Assembly (NCBI GenBank): GCA_000818945.1
Contig: KN805401.1
Coordinates: forward strand, 107,007-163,311
Direction of reading: 5' to 3'
DNA length: 56,305 bases
Source: Schizochytrium sp. CCTCC M209059
Taxonomy: Eukaryota; Sar; Bigyra; Thraustochytrida; Thraustochytriidae
Below, in pieces: positions 9,049 to 18,290 of this stretch (the first letter of the stretch is position 1; each line of letters starts with the position of its first letter). The notes under the pieces were generated by a model. The model was not told the origin of the DNA and searched no databases. It was given only the letters and a program-made list of their open reading frames with translations. A program made the translations under genes and the position numbers.

Positions 9049-10296
9049 ATGCCCGAGCAGGAGGTGAAAAAGCGCAAGGCGGAGGACGCCGCCGAGCACA
9101 AGGGGTACGGCAAGCTGATTCTCTTCGGCGAGCACTTTGTCGTGTACAAGAAGCCCGCGCTGGTCGGCGCTGTCAAGGCCGCCACCGTGGCCGAGGTCGA
9201 GCTCAGCGATGAGAACACTTGGTCTCGCGGTCTCATCGTCGAGGATGCACGCCCCGCGATCCCCGGTTACAAGGACAAGAAGGCCGGTGAGATGATTGAG
9301 AGCACGCGCCTCGTGCTCAAGCACTTTGATCTTGACTCCGACAAGCGCGGCGTCAAGGTTATCCTCAAGGGCGACCTTGCTCCCGTTTCGGGCATCGGAG
9401 CTAGCGCTGGTACGTTTATTTGACTTACAGGTCCCATTCCTGCTTTTCCAGACCCCCTCCCTCCCCCTCCTCTTTACTTTATTTGAATTGACTCAAGCAG
9501 CTCGCTAACCGACTGACTCTGACTCTGACTGGCTCTGCCACTCGCTCGCCCGCATTCGATTTTCACAGCCAACTGCGTCTCTGTCGCCCGCGCACTCGCG
9601 GCCGCACTCGGCAAGGAGGTTGACGAGGATGAGATTAACCAGGCCGCCTACGAGGGTGAGATGGCCTACCACGGCACCCCTTCCGGTACGTTCACTCTCT
9701 TCTTGATTATTTTTCTTTCGTATAGATACGCCAACGAGTCCTTGAACATTCCCTTCTGACACATTCTCGTGACGCATTTTACAGGTATTGACAACACCGC
9801 CTCGACCTTTGGCGGCGTGCTGCGCTTCCAGCGCACGGACGGCAAGCCCCTCTTTGACAAGAAGAAGCTTCCTGTCGAGATCCCCATTGTCTACGCCAGC
9901 ACCGGCATCACCGCCTCCACCACTGAGGTTGTTGGTGACGTGCGCGAGAAGCGCGAGAAGGATGCGGCCTGGTACGAGGGCCTCGAGAAGGAATACATGG
10001 AGGTCTTTGACGCTGCCGAAAAGGCCATTGAGGAGGGCGGGGAGGGCCTCGTCAAGACGTTCGCCGAACTTGCGAACCGCAACCACGAAATCCTCCAAAG
10101 GCTCTCTGTCAGCTGCAAGGAGCTTGACGACCTTGTCGAGACGGCCAAGTCCGCCGGCGCTCTCGGAGCCAAGATGAGCGGCACCGGTCGCGGTGGCCTC
10201 ATGTTCGCCATTTGCGCTGACGAAGCCTCCCAGGAAGCCGTCGCCAAGGCGCTCGAGGGCAAGGCTCCCCAGGTCTGGAAGACTTCCTTTCAGTAA
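9049..10296 (+). CDS. Mevalonate kinase (GHMP family), three exons
   Basis: Exons 9049-9409, 9569-9685 and 9785-10296 join to 329 residues. Introns are 159 and 99 nt, both GTACGT...CAG and both phase 1. GHMP motifs: GKLILFGEHFVVY (21-33), the ATP-binding loop GIGASAANC (115-123, split by intron 1), HGTPSGIDN (155-163, split by intron 2) and KMSGTGRGG (about 287-295). The enzyme phosphorylates mevalonate to 5-phosphomevalonate, an early committed step of isoprenoid and sterol synthesis. The short length and the GIGASA loop (instead of animal/plant GLGSSA) resemble kinetoplastid and prokaryotic mevalonate kinases. The ATG has a good context (gcaccATGc) and directly precedes a Lys/Glu-rich N-terminus. 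Confidence in the splice sites is high because all motifs join in frame. Confidence 0.9.
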
Positions 10297-10974
10297 CTGA
10301 CTGTCCGCCATGCAAAGTGGGACCTTGCCTACTTCTTGCGCTCGGGCTTCTGCGTAGAAACACTCGCTGAAGATCAATCTTTCGTAGTAGGCCTATTGAT
10401 TCCAAAGGACCTAAAGAGAAAAGAGATCGAATCTGTGTCATTTTGTCTTTGTCTTACCTTGTTTTGCCAATGTTGCCCTGACGCAAAGCAACGTAAAGAA
10501 AAGGGGAATCTACGTCACTTTCAGAGATTTGCTTGAGACGGAAGGCTTTGTCAGACTCATGAGACAATCTTAAGAGGGCGAGACGCAAATTCTGTAGATC
10601 CGAGAGTGCTCTCCCTCTTCATCAGCAAAACCTTCACGAGCGAATGGCCAGCAATAAAGAGGTGAGCGGCGCGGAAACTCTTTGCGCACAGATTTCGCAG
10701 CGAGGACCCGCAGCCCTTGCAGAACAACTTGCCTTGCCAAGTGTCAGAGATCATCTCCTCCGAACGTCTCTATCTTTTCGAGGATGGGTGCTGTAGCCGC
10801 TGCCGCAAGCAAGGTCAGACTGGCAAAGCCGCATCCACGCCGACGCCTTGCAGGGCGGGCCGGCACAGGACGCGAGCGTCCGGCCGCAGAAACCGCAGGA
10901 CCCGCGTCGTGTGCGTCGCCCGGCCTGCGTCGCCCGGCCTGCGTCGCTCGCGAGAGGCGTGGAGACGCGGCGAG
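10297..10974. other. intergenic/leader region before the ArfGAP gene
   Basis: AT-richer to about 10,700, then a GC-rich leader. The ArfGAP frame is open back to 10717, but that stretch has no domain and is Arg-rich. No separate gene seen. Confidence 0.4.
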
Positions 10975-12285
10975 ATGCAGTTCCAGAGCGAGTTGCGCGG
11001 CCTCGTCCGCTCGGTGCCGGGCAACGACGTGTGCGTGGACTGCCGCGAGCCGAACCCGACGTGGGCGTCGGTGAACCTGGGCATCTTTATGTGTCTGGAT
11101 TGCAGCGGCGTCCATCGCGCCATGGGCGTGCACATTAGCTTTGTCAAGTCGCTCAGCCTCGACAAGTGGACGCCGCAGCTCGTGGCAAATATGCGCAATG
11201 GGGGCAATACGCGCGCCAACGCTTACTTTGAGGCCAAACTTCCGGCCAACTTTCCGCGCCCGTCCACTATGCGCGAGCGAGATGAGTTTATTCGCAACAA
11301 GTATCAGCTCCGACGCTGGGTCGCAGATACGAATGTCCCTCCCGACGTCACCGCCGCCGCCGCCGCCGCCACACCTGCTGCACAAGCACAAGCACACGAA
11401 CAAAACGGGCACTCGTCGGCCGCGAACGCCCAGGCAGCCAATGGTCGCAAGAAACGGATTCCTCCTTCGCAACGACGCGCGATGCAGCAGCAGCAGGAGC
11501 AGCAGCAGCAGCAGCAGCAAGTTGCCCCAACGCCGCCTCAGCAGCAGGCCACAGAGGCCAGCGCTGACTTGCTTGACAGCCCTTTCGTAGCAGCCAAGAC
11601 TGTGTCCACACCGCAAAGTGCGAATGCGGCAAGTGCGACGCCGCCTGCGTCCACGTCGACAGCTTCCCTGGGGGGACTCTTTCAGAACATGAACATCAAA
11701 GCGAATGGAGCCGCCCCTAAGCCTCCCCAACAACCGCCCCAACAATTGCCCCAGGCTACTGGAAATCTGAATGAGGCTTCCAATGATGACGACCTTCTTA
11801 GCTTCGGCGCCGAAACCGCGCAGCCACCTAGTATGCTAGCACATTCCACCTCTCTTGCACCATCCACCTCGTCCTCGTCCTCGACCTCGTCATCATCCGA
11901 GTTCTCCCTTCTAGATCAGCTAGAGGGGACCTCTGTAAATGGCAGCACGGGCTTACCCATGGCGAATGCAAAGGAAGATCCACAGGCGCAGGCAGAGCTA
12001 GAGCAGGTCATGATGGACCTTGCACAAGTCGATGGGGAACTTGACCAGGCCGCGGAGCTCGTACAAATCTACGAGTCGGCGAAACACAACCTTTTAATTG
12101 CCAAGTCCCGTATTGAGCAGCTCAGTGGCTTTGTGGATAACCTTCAAATGCAAAGGCTCGACGGGATGCAGCTTCGAGCCGAGCCTCAAGTCCTTTTGCG
12201 CAAGAAGCTCAATGCGCAGGCGACACAAGTCGCCTCCAAGCTCCAACAGACGCACGGCTCACTCCTTGCTTCGCTACAAAAATAA
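10975..12285 (+). CDS. ArfGAP zinc-finger protein (SMAP-like)
   Basis: 436 residues. The ArfGAP domain fills residues 1-120: zinc ligands Cys20, Cys23, Cys40 and Cys43 in the C-x2-C-x16-C-x2-C arrangement, then SGVHRAMGVHIS with the catalytic arginine finger at Arg48. Such proteins stimulate GTP hydrolysis on Arf GTPases during coat-vesicle traffic. The middle (about 130-330) is disordered and rich in Ala, Gln (a CAG/poly-Q run near residue 165-182) and Ser. The last about 95 residues form Glu/Leu/Gln-rich helices, likely a coiled coil. I placed the start at 10975 because the domain begins there (MQFQSELRGLVRSVPGN); 86 further upstream codons are open but look like leader. The end lies 134 nt from the convergent RCC1-BTB gene. 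Confidence 0.85.
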   Translation: MQFQSELRGLVRSVPGNDVCVDCREPNPTWASVNLGIFMCLDCSGVHRAMGVHISFVKSLSLDKWTPQLVANMRNGGNTRANAYFEAKLPANFPRPSTMRERDEFIRNKYQLRRWVADTNVPPDVTAAAAAATPAAQAQAHEQNGHSSAANAQAANGRKKRIPPSQRRAMQQQQEQQQQQQQVAPTPPQQQATEASADLLDSPFVAAKTVSTPQSANAASATPPASTSTASLGGLFQNMNIKANGAAPKPPQQPPQQLPQATGNLNEASNDDDLLSFGAETAQPPSMLAHSTSLAPSTSSSSSTSSSSEFSLLDQLEGTSVNGSTGLPMANAKEDPQAQAELEQVMMDLAQVDGELDQAAELVQIYESAKHNLLIAKSRIEQLSGFVDNLQMQRLDGMQLRAEPQVLLRKKLNAQATQVASKLQQTHGSLLASLQK

Positions 12286-12419
12286 CCAAGAAAAACAGAA
12301 AGACGTAGAAAAGAAATTAAAGGGGATGTAATTGCAATCGCTAAACTTTGCGGATGACCTGACTGATGTGAATAACAAGGGGGAGAAAAAGGTCGTATAG
12401 CATTGCGACGCCGCCGTTG

Positions 12420-15400
12420 TCACTTGGCCAGATTAGACCCTAGAAAAGCCATGACACCAGCAAGACCAAGTGCATTCACAAACGGGACGTATTGCAGCAT
12501 CTGAGGGGACCGCATGAGGTTTGCATACACGAAAACGCACAAGGTCGCCGCGGCCATGGCTTGCCACTGAAGCGGAGTGTGATCGAATTTCTGCGCCTCA
12601 TCTCGCTTCCGCTCCTCATCTGCAATTTCCTCCGGCGTCCGTAGCACAAGGCGCAAGAGCTCGCTCGGATCTTGTTCTTCTGAAACTACACCGCGCTCGG
12701 AGACTATGGTCCGAAATTGGCTTGATGCGCGTGCGATGCGCAACACGTCATGTGTGATATCCGTGCGCTCTCGCTGCAGCTTGAGGAATGACTTGGTCTG
12801 CGCAAGGCTTCCAAGATGCTTGACCACAAAGTGCAGCGCACGAACGCGGAGAAAGGTACAATCCAACTCGTGCGAGAGCCGAAGCGCATGAATTGCATTG
12901 TTCATGTCCAGCTCCACGGCATCCTCGCAAAGATGCTGCATTGTCGGGAGCCCATACGTCACAGCCATTGTGAGGTCTTCGAGAACTTCCACGTTGCTCG
13001 CGCCTTCGAAAAGTCTACCCGTATACAGATAACTGGCTAGTCGTAGAAGCGAATTCTGCGATTCGGGCATCTTCACTCGAAGCACAATGTTGCTGCTACT
13101 CGTTCCCGCTGTTTCTCCTTCCTCATTTCCGTTTTCGCTTTCGTCGCGTCGCGAGCCTGCGTGCTGCTCTGCCCTCAGGCGTTCTGCAAAATACGTCGAG
13201 CGCGAGGCAAGAATGACTGCGTGTGCATGAACTTGCTTGCCGTCTTCGGCAATGAGCAGAACGTCTGCCCACCGAGGCTCATTCACGAGCACCGCTAGAT
13301 CAAGGGCAAAGCGGGACCGAAGCGCCTCCGGCTTGTCAGTCGTTGCTTCGAGCGCTTCTGGAGCTGCCGCCTGACTCCTTGCGCAAATAGCTTCAAGTCT
13401 CTCGAGTCCCAATTCGCCAGCCACACGAAAGACTTCCTCGGCAAGCGTGCCGACCGGATCGAGCGTTTCGAAAAGGTTGTCGCCGTACATGTAGTCCAGC
13501 ACTACAGCGGCTGCGTCAAGACTCATGTCGGACCACTCGAGCTCGATCACTTCAACATCGCCGCCAACGCTCTCTTCCAGCTCAATCATCCGCCGAACCA
13601 CCGCACTTCGAGACCCAATCACAGCGCGATGTGCGCGTAAACGAGCAATGCCAACACAGATTTCGACATCGTGCGGTGTCTCCTCCCGCAAGCGCCACGC
13701 GTGAAGGTCAGCTGCGCACCGAGCGCCACTCGTCGCAACGACAGTGTGCCAGCGCCCACACGATATGCTTTCAACAAAGGCATCCCGAACAAGGGGGTCG
13801 CGCTCGAGCGTGGGCGTAGAGATAAGCTCTGCGCCTCGCAGCGCTGGCGACTGGCCCCATACGAAAACTTCGCCAGCGATCGACAATGCCGTGGAATGGT
13901 GTGCTCCTGCGCTCACTGCGCGCAATTTGACACCTGCGAGACTCAAGACCTCGCGGGGCCATCGCCATGGTTGCTCACGTCGCGCACTCTTGCTCGCCTG
14001 CGCCTTGGACCATGCCGGAGCCTCGCGCAGAATGGGCATTGCCCCTGGTGCTCCTGCTGCTGCGCCCGTTGCAAGTGGCCCACTACTGCTCGCAGCATTT
14101 GCAGATCCCTTGACGCGGACAGCTGGGTTTGTAAGCGCCTCGCCCATGCCAAGCGCTGCAGACCCAAGGTCACCCCACGCTAATACCTGCTTTGTCCGTG
14201 TAATCGCCACAGCGTGATTGGCACCACTTGCGATTTGCTTCAGCGGAGGTAGCGGCTCTTGGCCAGCTTCGTCGTTTAGCATGGTGTCTATGAGCACAGG
14301 AACGAGCTCATTTTGCAAATCACCAGTTCCCAACTGACCCTGCGAACCCTGTCCCCACGTAAAGAGTCTCCCGAGCCCATCGAGAGCATATGCATGAGCG
14401 TGGCCGCACGCAATTTGCACAATATTGGCCTCTTCAAGACTACCATCTACGCGCTGTGGCCGGAGACAGTATCGCTGGACGGCGCCCAGGCCAGCATTAC
14501 GATCGCGCAATGACTCGCGTCTCTGGGGTTTTCCAAGACCAAGCCGACCGTGCTGCCATAGCCCCCATGAATAGACGTGGCCTTTGCAGCTGAGAGCCAG
14601 GGTGAAGCCGCCACCACATTCAAGAGAATCAATGAGTTCACCCCCAAAGCTCTCACTTTCAATCGCCGCCGGAACATTACGTCCTGTTACATCGCCATGA
14701 CCAAGCACACCGCCCAGGCCCCATGTGAAGACCTGGCCGTCTTTGCTTACGCAGGCAGAATGTGAACCACCCAGATCCCCACCACTTGCTACATCCACGA
14801 CCAAGACGGGGTCTTCTTGCTCGCACAATTCCGAAACCATGCGTGGGTATGAGCAGTCCTCGGCGTCCCCGTGACCAAGCGCGCCGTCCGCGCCGCTACC
14901 CCAGGTGAAAACAAGCCCCATGTCTGACATTGCCACACAGTGATGCAAGGCAGCGGATACTTTGGAGATTCGTGCGAGCTCAATGACACTGTACATGGGA
15001 ACAATCATTGGCGCAGCAAAATCTTTCGTCTCCGTCGTCCCAATGCCCAGTACACTAGAGACGTTCCGCCCCCATGCTAATACGTCAACTTGGCTAGCAT
15101 ACCGCGTTCCGTCGCGAACGGCCAGGCGAGCGAGACTTTTGCGCATGAACATGCTTTCTTCTGCTGTGTCTGCGCTGCTCACGTGTACGTCCTGTTCATC
15201 GGTCTCTGGCGTTTCTTCTTCCTCTGCAACCGCCGCAATGATGGAGGTAAAAGGGAGTCCCGCTCCTATCCGTTCCATCGTATTTTCACAGGATAGCGTA
15301 ACCTTGACGTCGACCTTTTTGTTTGATTGATCTCGGACTGCCACGTATGCATTTCCAGAGAGTGTGATGCCCGTTCCCCATGTGTTCAGTTGATCAAAGG

Positions 15401-16550
15401 AACCAGTTCTGACATCCAGCTGCATTTCCCCCGCACGCTGCGCAAGCTCCCAAGCCATTGCAGGGCGCTCGTCGTCACCATCCTTTCGTTTTTCTTGCTG
15501 TCGATGTTGGGCAACTCGCAGCAACGCTTGCACATCAGCTTCGAGAGAAAATCCATCTTCAAGATGGCCTCGCATCTCCGCCACGAAAAGCTCCCCTGCA
15601 AGAATCGTTTGACGCACTGTATCGCGTAGCGCCGCTTCTAAGGCAGACGCTTCACACACCTTCTCACCGCCTTCGTGTTGAATAGAGGCATCGCATGCCA
15701 AAAGTTCCGACATGACGGCTTGAGTGAGTGTCTTAAGGTTTGCGGCGCGTACGTAGGCGCTCTCACCCACCTTTACAGTCTGTGCGCGGCTCATGAAGCG
15801 AAGAAGCATCTCTGTATCCTCGTCCGTTTCCTCTGGGCTCGAGGGGATCATGGAGGTGCCGGGCGACCAGCGAAAGCATTGCATTTTGGCGAGAAGCACG
15901 GCAATTTCTTCAGCGTCTCGACACACACCAACTGCTTCAGGGTGATGTAGCATTGGTGTGCGAAGCGTCAGCCGACGGTTGATCTCAGCATCAAGATATG
16001 CGCGAACCGCTCGCATCTCCGTCAAGAATTCCTCCGAAGGTCTGACGGGCACAGGATCGTCCCGGGATGTCCGCTTTTGGGCTTCGGTAGGATCGAACCA
16101 CGATGCGGTCCGTTTACTGATATGCGGAAGTTGAGGACCCTCCGTACTTGCATCGTGAAAGCGGCTCAGCTCAATCTCGTCGTCCTCGCTTTCAATATCT
16201 CCCTCGCTCTCATTATTCCCGACCTCCTCCTCGCGCAGAGGCGGTGTCTCTGTCTCGTCCCGAGGGGCATCTCCCGGACTCTCGCTGTGTCCCTCCTCTT
16301 CTTGGTCGCTCTCAGCAAGTCCAGGATCCTGGCCCCTCGACTTCGTCTTCGTCTTTGTCTTCGTCTTCGTCTTCGTCGACGACAGCTCCAGCGACGGCCC
16401 TGAGCCCTCGGCGACGCGCCTCTCGATCGTCTTCACCCTCTCCTTGACCGACGGCGAGTCCACGCCGCCGCCGAGCTCGCCGCCGCCGAGCTCGCCGCCG
16501 CCGAGCTCGCCGCCGTCGCCCTCGCGGTGGTCCTCTTCGCGTCCCACCAT
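12420..16550 (-). CDS. RCC1-repeat protein with two BTB domains and a hydrophobic C-terminal tail
   Basis: 1376 residues from the chosen ATG. Order: acidic/low-complexity N-terminus with GELGGG repeats and a KT-dipeptide run (1-75), polar region to about 380, and RCC1 blades at about 380-940 (repeated VFTWGSGADGALGHGD, VYSWGLWQHGRLGLG and LFTWGQGSQGQLGTG types). Then BTB-1 (about 960-1050, LRAHRAVIGSRS), BTB-2 (about 1095-1200, HAHAVILASRS..F) and a helical region. Two hydrophobic stretches close the protein (about 1330-1373). The RCC1-BTB-BTB order recalls IBtk without its ankyrin repeats. BTB pairs commonly recruit Cullin-3 ligases; that function is inferred. The tail suggests membrane anchoring. 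The frame stays open 273 codons upstream of the chosen ATG, but there it runs antisense to the IFT43 start and is composition-driven. Confidence 0.75.
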   Translation of the reverse strand: MVGREEDHREGDGGELGGGELGGGELGGGVDSPSVKERVKTIERRVAEGSGPSLELSSTKTKTKTKTKTKSRGQDPGLAESDQEEEGHSESPGDAPRDETETPPLREEEVGNNESEGDIESEDDEIELSRFHDASTEGPQLPHISKRTASWFDPTEAQKRTSRDDPVPVRPSEEFLTEMRAVRAYLDAEINRRLTLRTPMLHHPEAVGVCRDAEEIAVLLAKMQCFRWSPGTSMIPSSPEETDEDTEMLLRFMSRAQTVKVGESAYVRAANLKTLTQAVMSELLACDASIQHEGGEKVCEASALEAALRDTVRQTILAGELFVAEMRGHLEDGFSLEADVQALLRVAQHRQQEKRKDGDDERPAMAWELAQRAGEMQLDVRTGSFDQLNTWGTGITLSGNAYVAVRDQSNKKVDVKVTLSCENTMERIGAGLPFTSIIAAVAEEEETPETDEQDVHVSSADTAEESMFMRKSLARLAVRDGTRYASQVDVLAWGRNVSSVLGIGTTETKDFAAPMIVPMYSVIELARISKVSAALHHCVAMSDMGLVFTWGSGADGALGHGDAEDCSYPRMVSELCEQEDPVLVVDVASGGDLGGSHSACVSKDGQVFTWGLGGVLGHGDVTGRNVPAAIESESFGGELIDSLECGGGFTLALSCKGHVYSWGLWQHGRLGLGKPQRRESLRDRNAGLGAVQRYCLRPQRVDGSLEEANIVQIACGHAHAYALDGLGRLFTWGQGSQGQLGTGDLQNELVPVLIDTMLNDEAGQEPLPPLKQIASGANHAVAITRTKQVLAWGDLGSAALGMGEALTNPAVRVKGSANAASSSGPLATGAAAGAPGAMPILREAPAWSKAQASKSARREQPWRWPREVLSLAGVKLRAVSAGAHHSTALSIAGEVFVWGQSPALRGAELISTPTLERDPLVRDAFVESISCGRWHTVVATSGARCAADLHAWRLREETPHDVEICVGIARLRAHRAVIGSRSAVVRRMIELEESVGGDVEVIELEWSDMSLDAAAVVLDYMYGDNLFETLDPVGTLAEEVFRVAGELGLERLEAICARSQAAAPEALEATTDKPEALRSRFALDLAVLVNEPRWADVLLIAEDGKQVHAHAVILASRSTYFAERLRAEQHAGSRRDESENGNEEGETAGTSSSNIVLRVKMPESQNSLLRLASYLYTGRLFEGASNVEVLEDLTMAVTYGLPTMQHLCEDAVELDMNNAIHALRLSHELDCTFLRVRALHFVVKHLGSLAQTKSFLKLQRERTDITHDVLRIARASSQFRTIVSERGVVSEEQDPSELLRLVLRTPEEIADEERKRDEAQKFDHTPLQWQAMAAATLCVFVYANLMRSPQMLQYVPFVNALGLAGVMAFLGSNLAK
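16461..16511 (-). repeat. in-frame GELGGG hexapeptide repeat
   Basis: Three 15-18-nt direct repeats (ccgccgccgagctcg) inside the N-terminus of the RCC1-BTB gene, encoding repeated Gly-Glu-Leu-Gly-Gly-Gly. Confidence 0.7.
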
Positions 16551-17102
16551 GTCGCGCTTCGTCTCGGGCCCGCCGAGATCGCGCCGCGCGGAGAGGCGAC
16601 CGCGGGCCTCGGCGGTACCGGTACCCCCGGTAGCCGTTACGGTCCCGGGCGCGAAGCGCGGCGCCGCGTGGGACGGGGACGCGCGCGGCGACCGTCTGCG
16701 CGGCCGGAGAGGGTCGGGTCGCGCCGAGGCAGGGCTGCGCAGCGGGCGGGAGAGCGGGGGTTTTGAGGAGAGGTGTTTGCGTGGAGGTGAAGGTGCATGA
16801 CGTTGAAGCGATAGACGGAGGAGGAGGAGGAGCGGAGACGAACGGGCCTTCGCATTGGAGGCTGTGACTGACTGCCGTATGTCTTTATGTATGCATGTAT
16901 GTATGTACGTATGCCCATCTGAGGCTGGTCGAGGCAGAATAGAGTAGCGGCGAGGCGAGGGCGAGACGAGACGAGCGACGAGCAAAAGAGGAACTGGTCG
17001 AAAGCGAACGAACGGACGGCGTGGCGAGCGCGGCGCGCAGGCAGGCACAAGCAGGCAGGAAGGCAGGCAGGAAGGCAGGCAGACGGGCAGAAAGAAGCGA
17101 AG
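16551..17102. promoter_or_regulatory. bidirectional promoter region between RCC1-BTB gene and IFT43
   Basis: 552 nt between two divergent ATGs. It contains an atgt/atgc repeat (about 16875-16912) and, abutting the IFT43 start, an AGGC/AGGA tetranucleotide array (17037-17090). No TATA box can be assigned. Confidence 0.45.
17037..17090. repeat. AGGC/AGGA tetranucleotide array in the IFT43 leader
   Basis: Imperfect aggc units interrupted by aggaaggc, ending 12 nt before the IFT43 ATG. Confidence 0.8.
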
Positions 17103-17963
17103 ATGGCCGACGACAGCGACTGGGGCGCGCTGCAGGAAGCGGCGGAGAGACTCGGCGAGCGCGCAGACGAAGCGGAGGCGCCCCAGGAGGCAATCCGCGA
17201 CAACGACGACGAGCATGAATCCAAGTTTGAGGGAAAGCGCGCCGACCGGCACGATGCGCCCCATGGCGACGACCATGATGATGCGATGGACGATGACAAC
17301 GAAGTAAACCGACCGCCAGTGCGCAAGTCCGCCGGCTGGGGCGCAGAGGACGAGGATGGAGACGATCATTCAGGTAGTGCTGGTGGCGCTGGTGCTGGGA
17401 CCTCGGCGAACGCAAATGATGAAGGCAAGTCGGAGTCGGCCGATAGCACCAAAAAGTCGAAGCGCAGGTCGGCTGCGCGAGATGGTTTGATGACTGATCT
17501 TGACGCGTCAAACTCCGACGATGATGCAGCAGCCAAAAGCAAGAGCAAGCACAAGGAGGCCGAACGCGACGATGGCGCCGACATCACGATCATTCCGGAC
17601 CTGGACGAGGATCAAGAGGAAGATTTGCAGCTGCAGGTGGCCGAGGCTCCCGCAAACGTGCGATCGGTGCAAACGCTACGAGAGCTCGATCGCCAAATCA
17701 ACGGCCTACAGATCCCGAATGCGAGCGGTGGCGACCAGCGACTCGACTTGAGCATCTTGTCGCGGGTCCTCGTCCCTCGTGACCGTCTTGAGGAGCCAGA
17801 TGAAGCGTGGGATTTCGATCAGCTCCTTGAGCAGGTCTCTCAAGATATGACGCGCCAAAAGGAATCTTCGGAAGCCTTTGAGCGATCCCGCGCAGAAACG
17901 AGTGCGCCGGCAGTTCACGAAGGTCCGGCCCCGGAGACGAATCCAGCGCTCTCTGCAAACTAA
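17103..17963 (+). CDS. IFT43: Intraflagellar transport protein 43 (IFT-A subunit)
   Basis: 286 residues. The N-terminal half is acidic and disordered (GWGAEDEDGDD, KKSKRRS patches). The conserved IFT43 module is at about 158-262: an IIPDLDEDQEEDLQLQVAEAP segment, then RELD..I.GLQI, LDLSILSRVLVPRD and a D.AWDFDQLLEQVSQD ending. These match the order and spacing of animal and algal IFT43 (PDLEE..EED..LQVA, DL..LT.VL.P, W.WD.LF.EV). IFT43 is a small peripheral IFT-A subunit needed for retrograde transport in cilia, so the organism must build a flagellum at some stage. Single exon, divergent from the RCC1-BTB gene and convergent with the HUWE1-like gene. Confidence 0.85.
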   Translation: MADDSDWGALQEAAERLGERADEAEAPQEAIRDNDDEHESKFEGKRADRHDAPHGDDHDDAMDDDNEVNRPPVRKSAGWGAEDEDGDDHSGSAGGAGAGTSANANDEGKSESADSTKKSKRRSAARDGLMTDLDASNSDDDAAAKSKSKHKEAERDDGADITIIPDLDEDQEEDLQLQVAEAPANVRSVQTLRELDRQINGLQIPNASGGDQRLDLSILSRVLVPRDRLEEPDEAWDFDQLLEQVSQDMTRQKESSEAFERSRAETSAPAVHEGPAPETNPALSAN

Positions 17964-18290
17964 CGGATGCAGTGTGTTGCGTTTGGCACTCGATCAAGTC
18001 ACACAAGAAGGTCATACTTTAACAAAAAGCCTAGGCCTACAGCACAAAAACTTCAGCCACCCTTTATTCGATGTTGACTCATTCACGTATGCGTAATAAG
18101 GAAGGGCATTTGTTAACTCACCCTCCCCAGCACTCCTGACTGAGACCCTGTCAATTTTCTCTTAATATTCCTTTTTTTTTGTCCTTCATTGTTTCTATTT
18201 TGATTCTTTATTTTGTGTTTCCCATCGTTCAAGGAGCGACCAAGCGCCAATCCATGCAAGCAACTGTAACTGCAACTGCAACTGCTGAAG
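17964..18290. other. short convergent intergenic spacer, no HECT exon
   Basis: 327 nt between the 3' ends of IFT43 and the HUWE1-like gene. It includes an (aactgc)n hexamer run at about 18257-18284 and T-rich sequence near 18170-18220 suited to 3' UTRs. On the minus strand it encodes nothing HECT-like. Confidence 0.6.

Noticed and set aside
16551..17369. 273-codon N-terminal extension of the RCC1-BTB frame
   Set aside because: Antisense to the IFT43 leader and coding start; no conserved domain; composition follows microsatellites.
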